From Frigoriglobus tundricola (GTDB lineage: Bacteria > Planctomycetota > Planctomycetia > Gemmatales > Gemmataceae): a DNA stretch of 64,000 nt. This document shows, one piece after another, positions 25,217 through 33,477 of this stretch. The stretch is from NCBI RefSeq assembly GCF_013128195.2, contig NZ_CP053452.2, positions 7,936,001-8,000,000 on the forward strand, written 5' to 3'. How positions within the stretch are numbered: position 1 is the first letter of the stretch; every line of letters starts with the position of its first letter. The position numbers and the translations under genes were made by a program. The notes below the pieces were generated by a model that had not been told where the DNA came from, searched no databases, and was given only the letters and a program-made list of their open reading frames with translations.

Positions 25217-27988
25217 ATGGCTACATTTCGCACAATTCTCGTTCTGTTTGTAGGATTTTCAATCAAATTTGTCGATTGGGCATTTAGGCCCCTCAATCGC
25301 GAGACCGTTTACACCGGGCTCGAGGGGTGGGTCGGCTGGTTTCTCCGCTACCCGCTACTGTTCGCACAGATCGGTCTATACCTCGGGATCGCATGGGGGC
25401 TGGTCGGCGCCGAACTGGGGCTGACCGACCTGTACTGGAACGACGACGGCTGGTCGCAATTTTGGGGCGGGTTCGCAACAGGGTGGCTGTTCGGGGCGGT
25501 CATCTTCGTGAACTACCTGCTCAATATTCCGAAAGCCCTGCCGGGGACCCCCCAGTCGGGCACGAAGCTGATCGGCGGTGCCAGCCTCTTTCCCAGTCCT
25601 AACCCCGGCGTCTACTGTGTCGGGCGGTGGATGCTAGCCTGGTTGCTCGGCCTGCTCGTCGTACTGTACGCCGTCAAAGTGGCGCTCGTCGCGTTCGCCG
25701 ACGGGCCCACGGCGAAGAACTGGGCGGAGTTCCCGTACGGGGGGGGGCTACTCATCGTGGGGTACTTTGTCAGCATCGGAACCGCATACCTACTCACGGC
25801 CCTCGATAGTTTTCTGCACGTCCGCGAAGACATCGGGCGGGCCGACTGGTTCCAAGCGAGATTCGCGCAACAGGACTTCAACGTTCCGGCGATCCCGCCC
25901 GGAGCGCCCCGGCCCGCGCCCGATGTGACGGATCTCGTGGCAGGTGAGCGGAAGGTCACTGTGCTCTCAACGGAACACCTTCGGCGCCAACTGGAACGGG
26001 AGATGAGGTTGTTCCGGGAGGAGTTGGCCCCCCAGTTCGAAGAAACAATCAAGAATAAGCTCGCCGCACTTCAGGTCGCCGGAACTGCAGGACGACGCAG
26101 CAGTGGGGGGGATGGTACACCGGCCGAGCGAACGCCGGAGGAGGTCGATCGCGTGTGGGAGGAGACGGTCCCGGCGGAGTTACGGGACAAGACCTGGGCG
26201 GCAATCGAGGCCAAACGAAATCCGTACTTCAGGGCCGCCTTCGCGAACCTGGAGGCCATTCGCCAGTTGCACGCGTCGGCCATTGTCCTCGGCGTAGTCA
26301 CCCTCGTGGTGCTGAGCGGGGTGTTCATCTACACCGCGTTCGATGTCGCGTCGCCGGCTATCATTCTGAGCCTCCTGCTCATTGCCGCGGACGTGATCGG
26401 CGGGTTAATCGCGTTCCGGGTGCGGTCGGTCCGCACGCTCGGTCTATTGTTCGTCGGCGGATTGCTGTTTCTGAACTCCCAGTGCCCCGTGCGGCACAAG
26501 ATGACGTTCCCCAACATCGACGACGACCGGTACGCCCGCGGCAAGGAGCTGAAACTCGGCTGCACCGATTCCTACCAGCGACAGGTCCGTGAGTTGCCGG
26601 ACGGCGGCCTGATCGGCACTAAGGCGTGGCTGCAAACGTTCCACGCGAACAACCCCCGACCGGACGGCAGCCCCCCCAAACTCGTGGTCTTAGCGGTGAG
26701 CGGTGGCGGCATTCGATCGGCCGTGTGGACCGGGCTCGTACTGGAAGGTTTGGAGGAACGATTCGCGGGAGGAAACAATACGCCGGCCATCCGCAAGAAC
26801 CTCCGCCTCCTCGCCGGGGCTAGCGGCGGCATGGTCGGGGCCGCCGCGTACGCGGGCGACTTCGGCGCCGGTCCGCTGGACACCGGCTACTACGGCCACA
26901 CGGGGTTGGGGCCGTTCTCGCAGCGGCTCGCGTGGGACTCGCTCACGCCGGTCGTCCAGACGATGATGCTCCGCGACTTCCTTTGGAACCCGCTCGTCCC
27001 CAAGTCGTTTACGACCGACCGCGGGCGGACGCTCGAGGACGCGTGGGACGACAACTTCGACAACTGGCGCGGGCGGGGCAAGGGCCGGGACGGGGCCTCA
27101 CCGTTCCGGAAGGCGGTCCGCGACCCGGCGCTGCTGGCGGCCGAGCGGGCCTGCACCGCCCCGTCCCTAATCTTCACGCCGATGATGGTCGAGGACAGCA
27201 AGCGGTTGCTCATCAGCAACCACGACCTGAAAGCGCTGACCGAACCGCAGACGTACCGACTGGACGCGAAATCCGGTCCGGGCGCCGCACCACTCGCGCT
27301 CCCGGGAGTGGAGTTCTTCCGGCTCTTCCCGGAGGCGACGGACTTCCGGCTCGGAACCGCCGCCCGGATGAGTGCCACGTTCCCTATTGTCAGCCCGGCG
27401 GTGAATCTGCCGACAGAACCGATCCGCCGCGTGGTGGACGCCGGTTATTTCGACAACTACGGTCTGGACGTGATCGTCCATTGGTTGTTGCAGAATAAGG
27501 ATGCGGTCATGGAGCACACGTCCGGGGTGCTGATCATCCAGGTCCGCGCCTACCCTCTGGAGGACGCTGGGGCGCAGTTCGGCGCCACCCCGCAGTCCCC
27601 CATCAGCACACTCGTGGCGTCAGTCAGCGCACCAATGGAGGCACTGTTCACAGCCCGCGGGTCGGCCGCTTACCACCGAAACAACCAACTGCTCTCTGCA
27701 GCCAATGCCGTCTTCAACGCCCCCCCACAGCCGGAAAATTTTCTCGCGACGACCGTGTTCGAGCTCGATGGAACCGCGGCCCTCAGCTGGTATCTCACGC
27801 AGGCCCAACAGCGAGATATCGCGCGCGGGTTCTATAAACTCTCGCTCCCAACAAATCAGGGCGGCACTGATTACAATGGTGAGATCCAAGAGCGGAAAGT
27901 CCGTCCCGAGATCGATGCGAAACTCAACGCGATCCGCGACTGGCTCACGTCCATGACACTCGCCCCGCCGCCGAGACCGCGACCTTGA
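25217..27988 (+). CDS. Membrane-anchored patatin-like phospholipase
   Basis: 923 residues from the ATG at 25217. The N-terminal half has several membrane helices (YPLLFAQIGLYLGIAWGLVG, WMLAWLLGLLVVLYAVKV, and a pair near residues 355-420), a charged helical region between them, and the C-terminal half is a patatin domain. Its oxyanion loop is SGGGIRSAVW, the nucleophile Ser lies in LLAGASGGMVG (GxSxG form), and the catalytic Asp in VVDAGYFDNYG. Patatins hydrolyse acyl esters of phospholipids; here the domain would be tethered to a membrane. The next gene overlaps its stop by four bases (TTGA), suggesting translational coupling. Confidence 0.85.
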   Translation: MATFRTILVLFVGFSIKFVDWAFRPLNRETVYTGLEGWVGWFLRYPLLFAQIGLYLGIAWGLVGAELGLTDLYWNDDGWSQFWGGFATGWLFGAVIFVNYLLNIPKALPGTPQSGTKLIGGASLFPSPNPGVYCVGRWMLAWLLGLLVVLYAVKVALVAFADGPTAKNWAEFPYGGGLLIVGYFVSIGTAYLLTALDSFLHVREDIGRADWFQARFAQQDFNVPAIPPGAPRPAPDVTDLVAGERKVTVLSTEHLRRQLEREMRLFREELAPQFEETIKNKLAALQVAGTAGRRSSGGDGTPAERTPEEVDRVWEETVPAELRDKTWAAIEAKRNPYFRAAFANLEAIRQLHASAIVLGVVTLVVLSGVFIYTAFDVASPAIILSLLLIAADVIGGLIAFRVRSVRTLGLLFVGGLLFLNSQCPVRHKMTFPNIDDDRYARGKELKLGCTDSYQRQVRELPDGGLIGTKAWLQTFHANNPRPDGSPPKLVVLAVSGGGIRSAVWTGLVLEGLEERFAGGNNTPAIRKNLRLLAGASGGMVGAAAYAGDFGAGPLDTGYYGHTGLGPFSQRLAWDSLTPVVQTMMLRDFLWNPLVPKSFTTDRGRTLEDAWDDNFDNWRGRGKGRDGASPFRKAVRDPALLAAERACTAPSLIFTPMMVEDSKRLLISNHDLKALTEPQTYRLDAKSGPGAAPLALPGVEFFRLFPEATDFRLGTAARMSATFPIVSPAVNLPTEPIRRVVDAGYFDNYGLDVIVHWLLQNKDAVMEHTSGVLIIQVRAYPLEDAGAQFGATPQSPISTLVASVSAPMEALFTARGSAAYHRNNQLLSAANAVFNAPPQPENFLATTVFELDGTAALSWYLTQAQQRDIARGFYKLSLPTNQGGTDYNGEIQERKVRPEIDAKLNAIRDWLTSMTLAPPPRPRP

Positions 27989-28404
27989 CCGCCGACCGCG
28001 CGCTCCTGTTCCTGTTCCGGGTGAACGCCGCCGTCCTGCTCGTGGCGGCGCCGTGTGCGCTGTTACCGTTCGCGTGGATGGACGCGGCCCACCACCGGCT
28101 CGGCCTCGGCCCACTCGCGGGTTCGCCGCTCGTGCGGTACCTGACGCGGTCGCTCTCGCTCCTGTACGCGATGCACGGGGCGGTGCTCCTGACCGTCACG
28201 CTCGATTGGGTGCGGTACCGGCCGTTGGCCCCGGTGATCGCGTGGTTGCACATCGGGTTTGGGTGCGCGATGCTTGTTGTGGCGCTGGATTCGGAACTGC
28301 CGGTGTGGTGGGCGGTGGGCGAGGGGCCGTCGCTCGTGCTGTACAGCAGCGTGCAACTCGTGCTGTACCGGCGCGCGACTCGAAACGGACGGGACAGTCA
28401 GTAG
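27985..28404 (+). CDS. Small polytopic membrane protein of unknown function
   Basis: 139 residues starting from a TTG that overlaps the patatin-like gene's stop codon (TTGA). Four hydrophobic segments are visible (LFRVNAAVLLVAAPCALLPF, SLSLLYAMHGAVLLTVTL, APVIAWLHIGFGCAMLVVAL, LVLYSSVQLVLY). The pattern suits a small DUF-type integral membrane protein. Coupling to the patatin-like gene suggests a shared role at the membrane. No catalytic motif is seen. Confidence 0.6.
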   Translation: MTADRALLFLFRVNAAVLLVAAPCALLPFAWMDAAHHRLGLGPLAGSPLVRYLTRSLSLLYAMHGAVLLTVTLDWVRYRPLAPVIAWLHIGFGCAMLVVALDSELPVWWAVGEGPSLVLYSSVQLVLYRRATRNGRDSQ

Positions 28405-28461
28405 ACCGGCCCGTCGGCCGACCGGGCGGGCTTTTCTGTGGAGGCCCGCCCGACTTGAGGG

Positions 28462-30210
28462 TTACTGCCGCGCGACACCTTTTACGCGCATCGGGATGCT
28501 GTAGAGACTCGTACCCGCGGTAATGAACAGGGTCTTCATGTCCTTGCCGCCGAAGCACACGTTCGTCGTCCCCTCCGGCACGTCGATCTGCGCCACCTTC
28601 TTGCCCGACTTGTCGTAGATCGAGACCGCCCGGCCGAGCGTGAAGTACACGTTGCCGTCGGCGTCGATGGTCATGCCGTCGGAGCCCTGACCGCAGAATG
28701 GCTTGCGGTTCGACAGGGTGCCGTCGGCGGCGACATCATACACGAACGTCCGGTTCGCGCCGATGTCCGCGACGTACAGCGTCTTGCCGTCCGGCGTGCC
28801 GATGATGCCGTTCGGTTGCTTGATCTCGCCCGCGTCGGCCCGGGAGAGCTTGCCGGCGGCCGACACGAAGTACACCGCTTCCTTGTCCTGCTCCTTCGGC
28901 CCGCGGTTCCAGTACGGCCGCTTGTAGTACGGGTCGGTGAAGAACGCCGACCCGTCGTCGCGCACCCAGATGTCGTTCGGGCCGTTCAGCAGCTTGCCAG
29001 CGTAGTCCTTCACCACCACCGTCTTCTCCTTCGTTTTCACGTCGATCTTCCACAACTCGTTCTTCTCGTCGGCGCACGCCCACAGCACACCGTTCTTGTC
29101 GAACGACAGGCCGTTCGACCGGCCGGCCGGTTCCATGAACGTGCTCAATTTGCCGTCGGTGCTCCAGATGTGGATGCGGTCGTTCGGCTGGTCGGTGAAG
29201 TAGACGTTGCCCGCCGCGTCCGGCGCCGGCCCCTCGGTGAACTTGAAGCCGGTGGCGAGCTTTTCGAGCTTGGCCCCCGGTGCGACCGGTGATGCGTCTT
29301 CGGCCCGCGCCGCGGTGAAGAACCCCTCGGCGCGCATCCACTCCTCGGCCCGCTTCGGCCAGGTCGCGTGTGGCTTCTCGCCCGTCCGCATCCCGAACCC
29401 GTGGCCGCCCGCGGAGTAGACGTGCAACTCGGCCGTTACCCCGGCCTTTTTGAGCGCCGCGATCATCTTGAGGCTGCCGTCGAGCGGGCCGTTGTCGTTG
29501 TACGCCAGCGCGAAGAAGCACGGCGGCGTGTCCTTCGACACGCGGATCTCGGGCGCGAGCTGCTCTTTGTTCTCCCGGCTCACCAGACCGCCAGGATAGA
29601 TCAGCACCGCGAAGTTGGGGCGGCAACTCGCCTTGTCGGCGTCGTCAATGACCTCGTAGGAGCGCGTGTCGGAGTTGGTCGCGGCCCAGGCGGTGAGGTG
29701 GCCGCCGGCGGAGAAGCCGAGCATACCGATCCGGTTCGGGTCGACGTCCCACTCGCGGGCGTGAGCGCGTGTCAGGCTGATGGCTCGCTGGGCGTCCTGG
29801 AGTGCGCCCAGCGGCGGTTCGCCCTTCGGCGCGTCGGGCCGGCGCGGCACGCGGTACTTCAGCACCACGCCGGTCACGCCGATGGACTGGAGCCACTCGC
29901 CGACCATCGTCCCCTCGTGTTCCCACGCCAGGTTCGTGTAGCCGCCGCCGGGCGCGACCACGATCGCGGCGCCGGTGTTTTTGTCCTTCGCCGGCCGATA
30001 GAGGGTCAGCGTCGGTTTGGAGACGTTGGTGATGGAGGTGATCGCGTCGCGGCCCTTGGCGGTGGTGGCCTTCTCGTCGCCGATGTCAGCTTTCTCGCCG
30101 GGCGCGCCTTTCGGCCACACGTCGAGAACGCTGGGCGGATCGGCCGAGCGGGCGAAAGGGGGGGTGAGGGCCGTAAGAGCGAAGGCGAGCAACGCGGGTG
30201 CGCGGCACAT
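28462..30210 (-). CDS. Secreted alpha/beta-hydrolase esterase fused to SMP-30/gluconolactonase domain
   Basis: 582 residues with a Sec signal (MCRAPALLAFALTALTPPFARS). Residues about 25-310 are an esterase of the acetyl-xylan-esterase/BD-FAE type: oxyanion loop APGGGYTNL, nucleophile GFSAGGHLTAW and catalytic-His block AGGHGFGM. Residues about 320-575 are a second propeller of the SMP-30/gluconolactonase type: KFTEGPAPDAAGNVYFTDQP, LNGPNDIWVRDDGSAFFTDP, QPNGIIGTPDGKTLYVADIG and QGSDGMTIDADGNVYFTLG. One chain could remove acyl groups and open a sugar lactone from the same polysaccharide. The fusion seems genuine because the frame is unbroken. Confidence 0.85.
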   Translation of the reverse strand: MCRAPALLAFALTALTPPFARSADPPSVLDVWPKGAPGEKADIGDEKATTAKGRDAITSITNVSKPTLTLYRPAKDKNTGAAIVVAPGGGYTNLAWEHEGTMVGEWLQSIGVTGVVLKYRVPRRPDAPKGEPPLGALQDAQRAISLTRAHAREWDVDPNRIGMLGFSAGGHLTAWAATNSDTRSYEVIDDADKASCRPNFAVLIYPGGLVSRENKEQLAPEIRVSKDTPPCFFALAYNDNGPLDGSLKMIAALKKAGVTAELHVYSAGGHGFGMRTGEKPHATWPKRAEEWMRAEGFFTAARAEDASPVAPGAKLEKLATGFKFTEGPAPDAAGNVYFTDQPNDRIHIWSTDGKLSTFMEPAGRSNGLSFDKNGVLWACADEKNELWKIDVKTKEKTVVVKDYAGKLLNGPNDIWVRDDGSAFFTDPYYKRPYWNRGPKEQDKEAVYFVSAAGKLSRADAGEIKQPNGIIGTPDGKTLYVADIGANRTFVYDVAADGTLSNRKPFCGQGSDGMTIDADGNVYFTLGRAVSIYDKSGKKVAQIDVPEGTTNVCFGGKDMKTLFITAGTSLYSIPMRVKGVARQ

Positions 30211-30544
30211 GAGTCACACTCAGTGGGAAAGGGTCCAGAGCGGCACACGGGGCTGCCGCACTGTGCGTCACATTGTTCCCACAATGTGGTTCCCGGTCAA
30301 ACCTTCCCCGGTGCGTGTCGCCGTTTCTCTTGAAGCACGCATTGGGGCGGCACCTATCGTCGCGTTCGCGATACGGATAAACTGCACGTTCGGTTCCGCT
30401 AGCTCACCGTAGCCCCGACGAGGTCGTCCGGTGCCCCTCGCGTTCGTGGGTCGGAGAAGCTGCGACGTTCCCTGACGGCGGGCACGCCGCTCCGGTGCGG
30501 TGCGGCTACAACGACGAGACTGCCCACCACATCCGGAGGCGAGC
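30211..30544. other. Divergent intergenic region
   Basis: 334 bases between the esterase-SMP-30 start and the SDR start. It should hold promoters for both. The notable structure is the inverted repeat at 30269-30288. No small gene is supported. Confidence 0.45.
30269..30288. promoter_or_regulatory. Inverted repeat, possible operator
   Basis: CACATTGT and ACAATGTG are perfect 8-bp arms with a 4-base spacer (TCCC), 59 bases upstream of the esterase fusion start and within the divergent region. The size fits a helix-turn-helix dimer site such as a LacI- or GntR-type operator; this is an inference, no regulator gene is nearby. Confidence 0.4.
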
Positions 30545-31225
30545 ATGGGTAAAGTGATCGTGATCACGGGCGCGACGCGCGGGCTGGGCCGGGCGCTCGT
30601 CGCGGCGTTCGCGGTCGGCGGGCACACCGTCGTGGGGTGCGGGCGGAGCGACGGGCACGTGCGCGCGCTCCGCGCGGACTTCCCCGCCCCGCACGCGTTC
30701 GAGCGCGTCGATGTGACCGACGACGCGGCCGTGGGCGCGTGGGCGAAAGAGGTCCTCGCCCGGTACGGGCCGCCCGACCTGCTCATCAACAACGCCGCCC
30801 TCATGAACACCCCCGCGCCGCTGTGGGAGGTGCCCCCGGACGAGTTCTCCGTGATTGTTGACGTGAACGTGAAGGGCGTGTTCAACGTCGTGCGGGCGTT
30901 CGTCCCCGCGATGGTGCGGCGGCAGGAAGGGGTGATCGTGAACCTGTCCAGCGGGTGGGGGCGCAGCACGGCCCCGGAGGTCGCCCCGTACTGTGCCACC
31001 AAGTACGCGATCGAGGGCATGACGCTGGCACTCGCGCAGGAACTTCCCGGCGGGATGGCCGCGGTGCCGCTGAACCCGGGTATCATCGATACCGACATGC
31101 TGCGGCAGGCGTGGGCCGACGGCGCGAGCCGGTACCAGAAGCCCGCCGAGTGGGCGAGTAAAGCCTCGGCCCTGCTGCTGAAGATCGGCGCGCGGGACAA
31201 CGGCCGCTCGCTCACTGTGACGTGA
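30545..31225 (+). CDS. SDR-family oxidoreductase
   Basis: 226 residues from the ATG at 30545, which has GGAGG five bases upstream. The short-chain dehydrogenase/reductase fold is complete: cofactor loop TGATRGLG, DVTDDAAV, NNAALMN, active-site Ser in VNLSSGWG and YCATK (the YxxxK pair), then PGIIDTDM. GRSDG after the second strand hints at NADP use. It is an NAD(P)-dependent alcohol/ketone oxidoreductase of unknown substrate. The next gene starts 26 bases downstream, so they are probably co-transcribed, perhaps with sugar metabolites as the common theme. Confidence 0.85.
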   Translation: MGKVIVITGATRGLGRALVAAFAVGGHTVVGCGRSDGHVRALRADFPAPHAFERVDVTDDAAVGAWAKEVLARYGPPDLLINNAALMNTPAPLWEVPPDEFSVIVDVNVKGVFNVVRAFVPAMVRRQEGVIVNLSSGWGRSTAPEVAPYCATKYAIEGMTLALAQELPGGMAAVPLNPGIIDTDMLRQAWADGASRYQKPAEWASKASALLLKIGARDNGRSLTVT

Positions 31226-31251
31226 CCTCCCTCACCCAAGGACCCTCTCCC

Positions 31252-32136
31252 ATGACTCCGGATCGCCGCACGTTACTCTCCGCCGGAGCACTTGCCGCGG
31301 CGGGCTTGAGCCCCTCAACGGGTCACGCCCGGGCCGTCGAAAAGCCGGGCGCGACGAAGAACACCAAGTTCGCCGTCAACATCGAGATGTGGTGGCGCAA
31401 GGAGAAGGATTACATCAAACGGCTGGAGGCCGCGGCCGCGCTCGGCTTCACGGCGGTCGAGCTGTGGCCCTGGGAGAACAAGGACCAGAACGCCGTCGCG
31501 GAGACCTGCGAGCGGCTGGGGATCAAGATCGTGCAGTTCACCGTCTGGGGCTTCAGGCCGGGGCTGAACGACCCGAAGAACCATGCCGCCTTCGTCGAGA
31601 AGATCGAGAAAAGCTGTGAGGTCGCGAAGAAGTGGAAGTGTTCGATGATGTGCGTGGTCGGCGGGGACGACATCCCCGGCGTGCCCCAGGAGAAGATGCA
31701 CGAGCAAATCATTGAGGGGCTGAGGAGGGGCGCACCGGTTGCCGAGAAGCACGGCGTCACGCTCGTGCTCGAGGCGATGAACGTCCGCGTCGATCACAAG
31801 GGGCACTGCCTGTACGGCTCCGCCCCGGCCATGAAGATCGTGAAGGCGGTCGACTCGAAGCACGTTAAACTGCTGTGGGACCTGTACCACATGCACATCA
31901 CCGAGGGCGACCTCTGCGGCCACCTGCGCGAGGGCTTCGCCGCCGACGCCATCGCGTACCTCCAGATCGCCGACCACCCCGGCCGCAACGAGCCCGGAAC
32001 GGGCGAGATCCACTACCCGCGCGTCCTGAAGGAACTGAAGGCGCTCAAGTACACGGGCCACGTCGGCCTGGAGTGCATGCCCAGGACCACCGAGGAAGCC
32101 GCCGCGCAAGCCGTGTACGCCGCGGACAACTGGTAA
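31252..32136 (+). CDS. Hydroxypyruvate-isomerase-like TIM-barrel protein with Tat-type signal
   Basis: 294 residues from the ATG at 31252. The N-terminus MTPDRRTLLSAGALAAAGL has a twin-Arg leader pattern, so a periplasmic location is likely. The barrel shows AAALGFTAVELWPW, CERLGIKIVQFTVWG, HGVTLVLEAMN (catalytic Glu), VKLLWDLYHMHITEGDL, and HVGLECMPRT (second Glu). This matches the hydroxypyruvate isomerase/sugar isomerase-epimerase group, which uses two Glu and a metal. It is the second such protein in the window. It follows an SDR by 26 bases. Confidence 0.82.
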   Translation: MTPDRRTLLSAGALAAAGLSPSTGHARAVEKPGATKNTKFAVNIEMWWRKEKDYIKRLEAAAALGFTAVELWPWENKDQNAVAETCERLGIKIVQFTVWGFRPGLNDPKNHAAFVEKIEKSCEVAKKWKCSMMCVVGGDDIPGVPQEKMHEQIIEGLRRGAPVAEKHGVTLVLEAMNVRVDHKGHCLYGSAPAMKIVKAVDSKHVKLLWDLYHMHITEGDLCGHLREGFAADAIAYLQIADHPGRNEPGTGEIHYPRVLKELKALKYTGHVGLECMPRTTEEAAAQAVYAADNW

Positions 32137-32265
32137 CGTAATTCGGCCGCCCGATGAACGCAGAAACGGGCACGATCCGAACAGAAGATTGAATCGGCAC
32201 AATCTCGTTGGTTCGGGCCGTACTTTTTTGCGATCACCGTGCCGCGTTTTTACTTTGGGTCCTCC

Positions 32266-33441
32266 ATGCCGCCCAAGAAAGTCGCCGCGGTCACGACCGA
32301 GTACCGCAAGTGGTCGCACGCGGACGTCATCCTCCGCAACCTGCTCGACGGTTACCCGGACGGCACGAAGCCGGGGCTCGAACTGGTCGCGCTCGTCACC
32401 GATCAGGTGCCCAAGGGCGACACGAGTCGCGCCCTCGCCAAGAAGCACGGCTTCGCGATTTACGAATCCGTTGCGGACGCCCTCACGCTCGGCGGCAAAA
32501 CCCTGGCGGTGCACGGCGTGCTTTCGATCGGAGAACACGGCACGTACCCCACCAACGATCAGGGCCAGACCCTCTACCCGCGGCGGCGGTTCTTCGAGGA
32601 CGTCTGCAAAGTGTTCGAGAAGACCGGAAAAAGCGTACCGGTGTTCAACGACAAGCACCTCGCGGCCACCTGGGACGACGCCAAGTGGATGTACGACCGG
32701 GCGCGAAAGCTCTTCGTGCCGCTCATGGCCGGGTCGTCCGTCCCCATCACCTGGCGCAAGCCGAACCTCGTCCTCCCCAAGGACTGCGAACTGACGGGTG
32801 CGGTTCAAATCGGCTACGGGCCGTTCGAGGGCTACGGCTTCCACGCCCTCGAGGGGCTCCAGTGCATGGTCGAACGGCGCAAGGGCGGTGAAACCGGCGT
32901 CCGGGCCGTGACGTGCCACCCCGCGAAAACGATGTGGGAACCGCTCGACAACACGCCCTGGGCCGGACCCGTGCTCCGGGCGGCGCTGGACCGGGTGGCC
33001 GCGCACGCCGCGGGCGCCGTCCGCGAACTGACGGCCAAGAGTGCGGACGCGGGCACGTTCGAGATCGAGTACCGGGACGGGCTGCGGGCGTTCGTCGTGA
33101 TGCCGAACGGCTGGATTCACGAGGGCGATGGCGGCGGGTTCGTTTTCGCCGGCTTGCGGAAGGGGGCCGACACGCCCGACGCCTGCCAGTTCTACCTCCA
33201 ACAACCGGACCCGTTCGCGCACTTCGCCGAACTGACGCGCGCGATCGACCACCTCGTCGCAACCGGACACGCGCCCTACCCGGTGGAACGCACCCTGGTG
33301 ACCACCGGCGTCCTCGACGCCGCGATGAGGAGCCGGCACGAAAAGGGCAAACGGATCGAAACGCCGCACCTGGCGATCGCGTACTCGCCGACCGAGTGGG
33401 GACCGGCCCGGGGCGAAATACCGAAGCCCCAGAAGAAATGA
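32266..33441 (+). CDS. Conserved planctomycete protein, Gfo/Idh/MocA-adjacent family
   Basis: 391 residues from the ATG at 32266; GTG at 32239 would add nine residues. KVAAVTTEYRKWSHADVILR and LELVALVTDQVPKGDTSRAL, HGVLSIGEHGTYPTNDQGQ, KSVPVFNDKHLAATWDDAKW are features I associate with a planctomycete group often annotated as oxidoreductase-like or hypothetical. There is no GxGxxG nucleotide loop, so NAD(P) binding is unproven. It is cytoplasmic (no signal). Near the Tat-type isomerase, which hints at carbohydrate work. Function otherwise unassigned. Confidence 0.7.
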   Translation: MPPKKVAAVTTEYRKWSHADVILRNLLDGYPDGTKPGLELVALVTDQVPKGDTSRALAKKHGFAIYESVADALTLGGKTLAVHGVLSIGEHGTYPTNDQGQTLYPRRRFFEDVCKVFEKTGKSVPVFNDKHLAATWDDAKWMYDRARKLFVPLMAGSSVPITWRKPNLVLPKDCELTGAVQIGYGPFEGYGFHALEGLQCMVERRKGGETGVRAVTCHPAKTMWEPLDNTPWAGPVLRAALDRVAAHAAGAVRELTAKSADAGTFEIEYRDGLRAFVVMPNGWIHEGDGGGFVFAGLRKGADTPDACQFYLQQPDPFAHFAELTRAIDHLVATGHAPYPVERTLVTTGVLDAAMRSRHEKGKRIETPHLAIAYSPTEWGPARGEIPKPQKK

Positions 33442-33477
33442 CGCGGGGGCTCGTGGCGCCCGCTCACGCCCCGCGCG

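Noticed and set aside
31315..33369. 684-codon minus frame opposite the isomerase and planctomycete-family genes
   Set aside because: The plus strand encodes TIM-barrel and conserved-family blocks; the minus frame is Val/Arg-rich shadow.
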